Shown: one piece after another, positions 1 through 5,310 of the stretch | How positions within the stretch are numbered: position 1 is the first letter of the stretch | How the letters are laid out: each line of letters opens with the position of its first letter | NCBI GenBank assembly: GCA_026393735.1 | Contig: JAPKZP010000496.1 | Span: 1-5,310 of the forward strand | Reading direction: 5' to 3' | DNA length: 5,310 nt | DNA from: Acidobacteriota bacterium | GTDB taxonomy: Bacteria; Acidobacteriota; Vicinamibacteria; Vicinamibacterales; JAKQTR01 | Position numbers and translations under genes: made by a program | The notes under the pieces: model-generated | Databases searched by the model: none | What the model was told of the DNA's origin: nothing | What the model saw: the letters and a program-made list of their open reading frames with translations, nothing else

Positions 1-204
1 CTGCCGATCGGCGACCCGCACCAAGGCTTCCGCCGGCAGGACTGACTTGAAAGCAACGGCCGGGTGGTCACGAACAGGTTGCCCAGACGTGCGAGTCATG
101 CGCCGACCGGGCACCACGCCGTCACGCCATGACATGAACGGGGATGTTCGAAGTCGCTGGACGCGCCGCGGGGTTCGGCCAGAGTCTACTTCGAAGACCA
201 GGCG
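1..204 (+). other. Degraded or rearranged 5' region of the receptor gene
   Basis: No intact gene is readable here on either strand. In the receptor's frame there are stop codons at 43-45 and 130-132. Clear similarity to the Oar-type receptor family starts only at about 169, where the frame reads R-G-S-A-R-V-Y-F, a stretch that normally lies just after the plug domain. A shorter piece at 58-90 in the same frame, G-R-V-V-T-N-R-L-P-R-R, loosely resembles the end of the plug (G-G-V-V-x-N-x-V-T-K-x), but about 26 codons separate it from R-G-S-A instead of the usual handful. Frame 2 stays open through this stretch, but its translation, rich in Arg, Thr and Ser, does not look like a plug or any family I know. 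The best reading is a gene remnant, a recombination junction or local sequence error. Confidence 0.4.
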
Positions 205-2298
205 TTGCAGGGCACTAACATCGATCCGAACTTCGCGGTCAGTCTCGGGAGCCCTGACGGCAACGGCAACCGCATGGATCGGTACTTCGATGTCGGGGCG
301 GAATGGGGCGGGCCCCTCGTCAAGGACCGGCTCTGGCTGTGGGGCTCGCTGGCCCGGACCGACGTGCGGGTGCTCGCGCTCACGCAGGCGCTGGACCGGA
401 CGGTGCTGGAGAACGGGGCGCTGAAGGCATCGTCGCAGGCGCGGCAGAACCTGCAGGCGTCCTTCCTGTGGTTTCGCGGCAACAAGCTGAAGTGGGGGCG
501 CGATGCGAGCCCGGCGCGTCCTCCCGAGACCACGTTGAACCAGACGGGCCCGTCGGATGTCATTAAGGGCGAGGTGAACTGGAACCCGCGGCCTCACTGG
601 TTCCTGACGTTCCGGGGCGCCTACGTCCCGACCGGGTTCGACTCCGTTCCCCAGGGCGGGATGTCGGCCGACGTCTACACCGACGACTCCGGCGTGTGGC
701 ACGGATCGTACTGGGACTATCGGAGCGATCGTCCACAGCAGGTTCTGATGGGCGAGGGCACCTGCTTCCTCGGCGCCCACGAGGTGTCGTTCGGCGTGTC
801 CTGGAGGCGCACCACGGCCACGACATCGACGACGCTGTCGAGCAGCCGCGGAAACTACGTGTGGTCGTCCCACGCCGGGTACCCCGACATGATCGCGTTC
901 GCCGTGAGCCCGTGGACGACGGCCGCCCGGGCGTACTACACGGCGGGCTGGATCGGCGACACGTTCACCGTCGCCCGGGCCACGATCAACGCCGGTGTGC
1001 GGTTCGACAGCCAGCGCGACGGAGTCCTGGCCACGAGCGCGCCGGCCGTGCCCGGCTTCGAGAAGTGGCTGCCCGCCATCAGCAGCTCGGCTGTGCCCGG
1101 CGCAATCACGTGGAATGCCGTGTCGCCCCGTCTGGGCGTCACCTATGCCATCGGCCAGGATGGGAAGACACAGGCTCGGGCGAGCTACGGCATCTTCGCG
1201 TCCCAGCTCGGCAACGGCACCTCGTCGGTGATTTCGCAGGTCCAGTACCGCTACGCCGCGTTCGATGCCGTCGATCGTAACGGCAACAAGCTGGCCGATC
1301 CCTCGGAGATCGACACGTCGGTCCTGGTCGGCTGGTCGGGTTTCAATCCCGCCAACCCCGGCAAGGTCCAGACGCCCCTCAGCAGGATTGGCACGTACAC
1401 CGTACCCAGGACCCACGAGGTGATCGTCGGCCTCGATCGGGAGCTCCGCGCGGGAATCGGCCTCAGCGCGTCGTTCACGTGGCGCCGGATGGGCGGCTTC
1501 AACTGGTCGCCGAACATCGGGGTGACCAGCGCGATGTACACGAAGACGGGAACGCTGACCGGCGGTCCGCTCCCAGACGGCACGAACTTCACCGTGCCCT
1601 ATTACGCGCTGCTGCCGGCGTCGGTGCCGGCGGAGGCTGCGTCAGGCGGTGTCGAGTACAAGGCCCGCGAGGGCTACACGCAGCGCTTCTGGGGCCTGGA
1701 GGTCAGCGCCACCAGGCGCCTGTCCGGGCGCTGGATGGGGAGAGTCGGGTTCTCGACCAACGATCACCGCGAGTACATCGACAGGACCACGGCGCTCACC
1801 GACCCGACGTCGACACTGGAGAGCCCGAACATCGCCGGCGGCGTCGTGATGGTGGCCGCGACCGGGTCGGGCAAGACCGGCATCTACCAGGTGCTGCCTG
1901 CCTACCAGTTCCTCGCAAGCGGGCTTTACCAGGGGCCGTGGCACCTCGACATCAGCGCGAACATGGTCCTGCGCCAGGGTTTCGCTCAGCCCTGGTACCG
2001 CTCCCAGGTGGCGACGGGGGACGCGCTCAACAACTTCAAGAACGTGCTGCTCGCGACCGACCTCGACCGTAATCGCCTTCCCACCGTAACCTCGCTCGAC
2101 GGCCGCCTCGCCAGGTCATTCAGCGTCGGCAAGGGCGTGAGGGTGAGCCTCCAGGCCGACGTCTTCAACCTGATCAACGCCTCGACGCCCCTGCGCCGGC
2201 AGAACGACTACCGGTTCACGGGTCCGAACGGCTTCGACCAGATTCAGGAGATCATGAACCCGCTCGTCGTGCGCCTCGGCGCGAGCGTGGCGTTCTAG
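205..2298 (+). CDS. Oar-like TonB-dependent receptor, beta-barrel part only (5'-truncated, possible pseudogene)
   Basis: This encodes the outer-membrane barrel of an Oar-type TonB-dependent receptor, the large family with an N-terminal carboxypeptidase-regulatory-like domain that takes up unidentified substrates in Acidobacteriota and Myxococcota. Family landmarks are in order: R-Y-F-D-V-G-A-E-W-G-G-P-L-V-K-D-R-L-W-L-W-G (residues 26-47), the R-P-P-E-T-T-x-N-Q-T-G-P block (105-116), a W-H-G-S-Y-W-D-Y-R-S-D-R-P-Q segment (165-178), S-P-R-L-G-V-T-Y (307-314), V-F-N-L-I-N near the end (653-658) and a C-terminal phenylalanine, the usual outer-membrane insertion signal. At 697 residues it is well short of the roughly 1000 typical of the family. 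Signal peptide, regulatory domain and plug are missing. The TTG at 205 is only the first usable start after an in-frame stop at 130-132; ATG at 274 is an alternative, and neither has a convincing ribosome site. Coding similarity extends back to about 169. It is therefore probably a broken gene, although sequencing error upstream could mimic this. Substrate unknown. Confidence 0.85.
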   Translation: MQGTNIDPNFAVSLGSPDGNGNRMDRYFDVGAEWGGPLVKDRLWLWGSLARTDVRVLALTQALDRTVLENGALKASSQARQNLQASFLWFRGNKLKWGRDASPARPPETTLNQTGPSDVIKGEVNWNPRPHWFLTFRGAYVPTGFDSVPQGGMSADVYTDDSGVWHGSYWDYRSDRPQQVLMGEGTCFLGAHEVSFGVSWRRTTATTSTTLSSSRGNYVWSSHAGYPDMIAFAVSPWTTAARAYYTAGWIGDTFTVARATINAGVRFDSQRDGVLATSAPAVPGFEKWLPAISSSAVPGAITWNAVSPRLGVTYAIGQDGKTQARASYGIFASQLGNGTSSVISQVQYRYAAFDAVDRNGNKLADPSEIDTSVLVGWSGFNPANPGKVQTPLSRIGTYTVPRTHEVIVGLDRELRAGIGLSASFTWRRMGGFNWSPNIGVTSAMYTKTGTLTGGPLPDGTNFTVPYYALLPASVPAEAASGGVEYKAREGYTQRFWGLEVSATRRLSGRWMGRVGFSTNDHREYIDRTTALTDPTSTLESPNIAGGVVMVAATGSGKTGIYQVLPAYQFLASGLYQGPWHLDISANMVLRQGFAQPWYRSQVATGDALNNFKNVLLATDLDRNRLPTVTSLDGRLARSFSVGKGVRVSLQADVFNLINASTPLRRQNDYRFTGPNGFDQIQEIMNPLVVRLGASVAF

Positions 2299-2343
2299 GA
2301 GCGCGCCGCGGCCACCCGCGTCCGACGGTCCGGGCTCCCGCCC
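2299..2343. terminator. Spacer between convergent genes with GC hairpin, weak terminator candidate
   Basis: This short spacer lies between the stop codons of two convergent genes. It contains a perfect 5-bp all-GC stem, CGCGG (2307-2311) and CCGCG (2316-2320), around a CCAC loop. An outer pair, GGAGC (2298-2302) and GCTCC (2334-2338), could enclose it. There is no T-tract on either side, so a classical intrinsic terminator is not supported. Position alone suggests a bidirectional termination role. Confidence 0.25.
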
Positions 2344-2760
2344 TCAGTGCAGGCCGTAGAGCATCCGGTACACGACCACGCCGGTCACCGAGACATAGAG
2401 CCACGCCGGCAGCGTCCACCGCGCGATGCGCGCGTGACGATCGAACCGCCCGCGGAGCGCCCGCGACAGCGTGACGACGACCATCGGGACAATGGCCGCA
2501 GCCAGCACGACGTGCGTGATGAGGATGAAGAAGTACACCGTGCGCGCAGGTCCACTGCCCGTGAACGGCCGAGACCCTGCGTTGGCGTGGTAGACGACGT
2601 ACGACACGAGGAACAGCGCGGACGCGACGCAGGCGCCGATCATGCTCCTGCGGTGCGCGTCGCGCTGGCCGCGCCGGACGAGGACGTAGCCGAGCGCGAG
2701 GAGCAGGCCCGCGATGGCATTCAGCGTGGCGTTGAGCGCAGGCAGATCGGCAATGCTCAT
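2344..2760 (-). CDS. DUF420 / CtaM-like small membrane protein
   Basis: This is a 138-residue integral membrane protein of the DUF420 family (YozB/CtaM in Firmicutes). CtaM is needed there for activity of heme-A-containing aa3 oxidase; the same role here is inference. Four hydrophobic segments are visible at about 12-28, 40-58, 74-97 and 116-135. Histidines lie at 36 (D-A-H-R-R-S-M), 58 (V-Y-H-A-N-A-G), 83 (I-T-H-V-V-L-A) and 109 (D-R-H-A-R-I-A-R-W), followed by the family's terminal W-L-Y-V-S-V-T-G-V-V-V-Y block. These could bind heme or copper, but that is not shown. Length and layout fit a complete protein. The ATG overlaps the ctaB stop as ATGA (2757-2760) and has no clear Shine-Dalgarno sequence before it, so translation probably depends on ribosomes finishing ctaB. 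The frame stays open upstream to about 3075, but that part is antigenic noise inside ctaB in another frame and has no membrane-protein character. Confidence 0.88.
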   Translation of the reverse strand: MSIADLPALNATLNAIAGLLLALGYVLVRRGQRDAHRRSMIGACVASALFLVSYVVYHANAGSRPFTGSGPARTVYFFILITHVVLAAAIVPMVVVTLSRALRGRFDRHARIARWTLPAWLYVSVTGVVVYRMLYGLH

Positions 2761-3644
2761 GTGGCGACCCGGTTGAAGGCCATCAGCATCCACAACAGGG
2801 GCAGGTACGTAATGGAACCGAAGAACAGCCAGCGCGCCGTGGACGTCGTCCGCCGCCACGCGAACCTGGCCGCGAGCAGCACGAACGCGAGGCTGAGGAT
2901 CGACGCGCCGACCAGGTAGACGTTGCCCGCCATCGACATGGCCGTCGGCGCCAGGCTCAGAGGAACCAGCGCGGCCGCGTAGATCAGCGCCTGCCGGCCC
3001 GTCGATCCCCCATCGGGTTCGACAATCGGCAGGAGCGGGAAACCCGCGCGCTTGTAATCCTCGCGGTACATCCACGCAATCGCCAGGAAGTGCGGCATCT
3101 GCCAGAGAAAGACGATGCCGAAGAGGATCCAGGCCTCGAGGGAGAGATTGTTGCGGACGGCTGCCCAGCCGATCATCGGCGGCAGCGCGCCCGGGATGCC
3201 TCCGACGACCGTCGCGAGCGACGAACGTTTCTTGAGCGGCGTGTAGAAGACCGTGTAGGTGAGCAGCGTCACCAGCGCCACACCGGCGGCGAGCAGGTTC
3301 ACGCCCAGCGCGAGTTGCACGAGGCCGGCAATCGAGAGCACCACGCCGAAGATCCGGGCGTGGCGCGGCTCCATGCGGCCGCTCGGCAGGGGCCTGGCCC
3401 GGGTCCGGCGCATCAGGCCGTCGGCCTCGATTTCGAGCAACTGGTTGAACGCCGAGGCGCCGCTGGCGACGAGCGCCGTGCCGACCAGCGTGTGGAACAA
3501 CAGCATCCAGCCCGCGTGGCGCGGCGCCGCCATGTAGTACCCCGCCAGGGTCGTCGCGATGACGAGCATGTTCAGGCGCGGCTTCGCCAGGGTCACGTAG
3601 TCGCTCGTGCGTCCTGGCTCTGCGGGCACCTGACGATCGCTCAC
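2757..3644 (-). CDS. ctaB: Protoheme IX farnesyltransferase (heme O synthase)
   Basis: This inner-membrane UbiA-family prenyltransferase joins farnesyl diphosphate to protoheme IX to give heme O, the precursor of heme A or a direct cofactor of heme-copper terminal oxidases. It has 295 residues, a normal family length. The first prenyl-diphosphate/Mg site is N67-x3-E71-x3-D75, followed by the heme O synthase signature M-R-R-T-R-A-R-P-L-P-S-G-R (78-90). The second signature is W-Q-M-P-H-F (181-186) with Y-R-E-D-Y-K-R-A-G-F-P-L-L-P (193-206). About nine hydrophobic segments follow the family pattern. The frame is open far upstream, but the start is set by GTG at 3644, which has AAGGA eight bases before it and gives the usual short N-terminus leading to Y-V-x-L-x-K-P-R. 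The gene lies 32 bases after the peptidase gene and overlaps the DUF420 gene by 4 bases. cyoE is the equivalent name. No oxidase subunit genes are visible in the window. Confidence 0.96.
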   Translation of the reverse strand: MSDRQVPAEPGRTSDYVTLAKPRLNMLVIATTLAGYYMAAPRHAGWMLLFHTLVGTALVASGASAFNQLLEIEADGLMRRTRARPLPSGRMEPRHARIFGVVLSIAGLVQLALGVNLLAAGVALVTLLTYTVFYTPLKKRSSLATVVGGIPGALPPMIGWAAVRNNLSLEAWILFGIVFLWQMPHFLAIAWMYREDYKRAGFPLLPIVEPDGGSTGRQALIYAAALVPLSLAPTAMSMAGNVYLVGASILSLAFVLLAARFAWRRTTSTARWLFFGSITYLPLLWMLMAFNRVAT

Positions 3645-3652
3645 CGTTTCGA

Positions 3653-3657
3653 TCCTT
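3653..3657 (-). promoter_or_regulatory. Ribosome binding site of ctaB
   Basis: On the minus strand this reads AAGGA, eight bases before the GTG at 3644-3642. It is the clearest Shine-Dalgarno sequence in the window and decides the ctaB start over the long open stretch further upstream, which overlaps the peptidase gene. Confidence 0.8.
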
Positions 3658-3676
3658 CGCGGCAGATGATACCGCG

Positions 3677-5179
3677 TTACCGTTTCCGCCTGGCCGGGGC
3701 GGGGGGCTGGCGTTTGGGAGCGGTCTTCGGCTTCACGCGCGCCGGCGCCGTCTTCGCCGCCGGCGGCGGTGCTGCAATCTCGCTGCGATCCATCAGGCCC
3801 GCGTCCACGAGTTTCCGCTGGACGCGGTCCGCAATCCAATGCGGGTCCCACCACTCGATGGGGTTCACGGGCCGTCCGCCGAGCAGCATGGTGAAATGCA
3901 GGTGATCGCCTCCGGCCAGGCCCGTGGAGCCGCTGTGGCCGATGGTCTCGCCGCGTTCGACGCGATCGCCGGCCTCGACGTCGGCCGTCGAGAGATGCGC
4001 GTAGAGCGACTGCACGCCCATCCCGTGATCGAGGATCACGCAGTTGCCGTAGATGCCGAGGAACCCGGAGAACAGGATGTGGCCGGCGTTCGCGGCAGTG
4101 ATCACGGCGCCCCTCGTCGAGGCGAGATCGGCGCCGAGGTGGACCTGTTGGTCGACCTCGCGATCGTCGTACATGTAGGTGCGGTGATCGGCGAACACCG
4201 CCTCGGATTGCGCCCGGCTCATGCGCTGAAACGTCCCATGCCAGAGCAGTTCCGGCGATGTTTCGCCGGCGATCTTCTCGATTTGATCTTCGTTCTTCCG
4301 GCGCACCTCGCTGTTGATTGTCAGGAAGGCCTGGAGCCGCTCGTCGGGTGTGCCGGTGGCGAGCGTCAGGTCCGGTGTCCCGGCGAGAATCCCCGGCACG
4401 ACCCGCTGCAGGAACGCATCGTCGATCGGGACACGGCGCCGTTCGAACTCGGAGGGCAGTGTCTTGTGATCGAAATCCACCGACTGCGAGTTGCCGGCGA
4501 CATCCCTGGCCACCAGCCGGATCGGCGTCGTGAGGTCCTGGTCGTAGAGGAGGCCGAAGAACGACACACGAAGCGAAGGGTCGATGTCCTTGCGCGCGGG
4601 ATTCACGCCTGCCGCGGGAAACCCGGGGAAGAAATGGTCCCCGACCTCGACGCCCGACGTGGCATCCGGCGGGTTGACGCGGTACACGATCATCTCGGCG
4701 CCGCCGAGCCTGACGTAGTGATGGGTCGACACGACGCTCAGCACCGGCGGTGTCGTCCGCACCTTCACCTCGCGGGCCGACACCGTCTCTGCGTGGCGGA
4801 CACCCCACAGTACCGAGCGGACGGCGGTGACGGTCAACCGCGCCGTGCCGTCGCGCAACCCCGTCAGGCCCGAGGCCGGAACGACCTGCGTAATGCGGAT
4901 GCGGTCCGCTGTTTCCTGGGTGAACCGGGCCGACCCGGGGGCTGCCAGCGAGAAGACCGGGAACACCCGGCCTTGCTGTTCGAGAGCAACGTCGAGCCTT
5001 GTGAGCGGCGTGCCGATGGCGTCGACCGTGAACTCCACCGTGATGCCGCCGCCGCCCACCGCCGCAGGCTGATACACGTGCACGAGCGGGCCCGGCTCAT
5101 GTCCAGCCAGGTAGAAGGTAATGCCGCCGGCGACGAGCGCGACGGCGAGGATCAGCAGGAGAATCGTCTTGAACGACAT
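3677..5179 (-). CDS. Membrane-anchored M23 (LytM-type) metallopeptidase with Ig-like N-terminal region
   Basis: This is a 500-residue zinc peptidase of family M23, which normally cuts peptide cross-links in peptidoglycan. One hydrophobic segment at about 5-25, after a short positively charged start, anchors it in the inner membrane or acts as an uncleaved signal. Residues about 30-240 are beta-rich with an Ig-like look, including the V-A-R-D-V-A-G-N motif (223-230). The catalytic domain spans about 335-445 and has every expected residue: H347-x3-D351 and H428 as zinc ligands, and H395 (Y-A-H-L-S) and H426 of the H-x-H pair as catalytic histidines. It should therefore be active. The tail from about 470 is rich in Ala, Pro, Lys and Arg and could touch peptidoglycan, nucleic acid or membrane. 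ATG at 5179 was chosen because the hydrophobic segment follows at once. A TTG at 5221 is in frame but sits inside the divergent tRNA promoter. No strong ribosome site precedes 5179. It is the first gene of the likely operon with ctaB. The exact substrate is unknown. Confidence 0.93.
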   Translation of the reverse strand: MSFKTILLLILAVALVAGGITFYLAGHEPGPLVHVYQPAAVGGGGITVEFTVDAIGTPLTRLDVALEQQGRVFPVFSLAAPGSARFTQETADRIRITQVVPASGLTGLRDGTARLTVTAVRSVLWGVRHAETVSAREVKVRTTPPVLSVVSTHHYVRLGGAEMIVYRVNPPDATSGVEVGDHFFPGFPAAGVNPARKDIDPSLRVSFFGLLYDQDLTTPIRLVARDVAGNSQSVDFDHKTLPSEFERRRVPIDDAFLQRVVPGILAGTPDLTLATGTPDERLQAFLTINSEVRRKNEDQIEKIAGETSPELLWHGTFQRMSRAQSEAVFADHRTYMYDDREVDQQVHLGADLASTRGAVITAANAGHILFSGFLGIYGNCVILDHGMGVQSLYAHLSTADVEAGDRVERGETIGHSGSTGLAGGDHLHFTMLLGGRPVNPIEWWDPHWIADRVQRKLVDAGLMDRSEIAAPPPAAKTAPARVKPKTAPKRQPPAPARRKR

Positions 5180-5193
5180 GCCTGGCGTAGGAC

Positions 5194-5222
5194 TTGACCC
5201 TTTTCTGAGTGGCCGGTACAAT
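5194..5222 (+). promoter_or_regulatory. Sigma70-type promoter of the tRNA-Glu gene
   Basis: TTGACC (5194-5199) and TACAAT (5217-5222) are separated by exactly 17 bases; each box matches the consensus at five of six positions. Transcription would start near 5229-5230, giving a leader of about 15 bases before the mature tRNA at 5245. Its position just ahead of a tRNA gene supports the call. Confidence 0.8.
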
Positions 5223-5244
5223 TGGAAGTTCTTTGTCGGCGAGT

Positions 5245-5310
5245 GCCGGTATCGTCTAGGGGTTAGGACACGTGGTTCTCAGCCACGGGACCGGGGTTCG
5301 AATCCCCGTA
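5245..5310 (+). tRNA. tRNA-Glu (anticodon CTC), 3' end cut by window edge
   Basis: The cloverleaf can be drawn by hand. The acceptor 5' strand is GCCGGTA (5245-5251), followed by T8-C9. The D-stem is GTC (5254-5256) with GAC (5267-5269). The anticodon stem is CGTGG (5271-5275) with CCACG (5283-5287), enclosing loop TTCTCAG with anticodon CTC at 5278-5280, which reads GAG. The T-stem is CGGGG (5292-5296) with CCCCG (5304-5308) around TTCGAAT. The last two bases, TA, begin the acceptor 3' strand; the remaining five bases, discriminator and any CCA lie beyond the window. The GTCTAG...AGGAC D-arm is typical of bacterial tRNA-Glu. Confidence 0.95.

Noticed and set aside
128..136. Short CATGACATG repeat near the receptor's broken 5' end
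   Set aside because: Too short to indicate a target-site duplication or insertion scar without a matching copy elsewhere.
47..424. Plus-strand frame-2 open frame over the 5' region
   Set aside because: Its second half overlaps the receptor barrel in another frame, and the first half is Arg/Thr/Ser-rich with no recognisable domain or ribosome site.
1855..1878. Walker-A / helicase-motif-I-like A-A-T-G-S-G-K-T in the receptor
   Set aside because: It lies inside a beta-barrel with no other ATPase motif; similar Gly-Ser-Lys stretches occur in this receptor family, so the resemblance is chance.
2761..3075. Upstream extension of the DUF420 frame
   Set aside because: It overlaps ctaB in another frame and shows no membrane-protein character; the ATG at 2760 gives the standard DUF420 length.
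3645..4808. Upstream extension of the ctaB frame through the peptidase gene, which would give a 680-residue fusion
   Set aside because: The extension is Arg/Pro-rich out-of-frame noise over the M23 gene, and a GTG with a good AAGGA gives the normal family length.
3839..5197. Long plus-strand open frame (about 450 codons) opposite the M23 gene
   Set aside because: It is the antisense shadow of a gene with clear catalytic motifs; its translation is rich in Arg, Ala, Gly and Asp with no recognisable domain, as expected for high-GC coding DNA.

Overview
The window is GC-rich bacterial DNA, probably chromosomal. The best guess for the source is an acidobacterium (Vicinamibacteria-like). That guess rests on the large Oar-type TonB-dependent receptor, a family strongly expanded in Acidobacteriota, and on the high GC; there is no rRNA or other marker to confirm it.

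Layout. Bases 1-204 hold no readable intact gene and look like the degraded or rearranged 5' end of the receptor gene. Bases 205-2298 (+) encode the outer-membrane beta-barrel of an Oar-like TonB-dependent receptor without signal peptide, N-terminal carboxypeptidase-regulatory-like domain or plug, so the gene is probably broken. A 45-base spacer with a small GC hairpin separates it from a convergent set of three minus-strand genes. In transcription order these are a membrane-anchored M23 (LytM-type) metallopeptidase (5179-3677), heme O synthase ctaB/cyoE (3644-2757) and a small DUF420/CtaM-like membrane protein (2760-2344). At the right edge, divergent from the peptidase gene, lies a tRNA-Glu(CTC) gene cut by the window end, preceded by a very good sigma70-type promoter.

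How they work together. CtaB makes heme O, the precursor of heme A, and DUF420/CtaM-like proteins are linked to maturation of heme-copper oxidases in Firmicutes. The two reading frames overlap by 4 bases (ATGA), which points to translational coupling. The peptidase gene ends 32 bases before ctaB, so the three are probably co-transcribed, though a functional link of the peptidase to respiration is not evident. The receptor and the tRNA look like independent units. I see no CRISPR array, insertion sequence, phage gene or defence system, and nothing that amounts to a new biological system; the most notable point is the decayed 5' end of the receptor.
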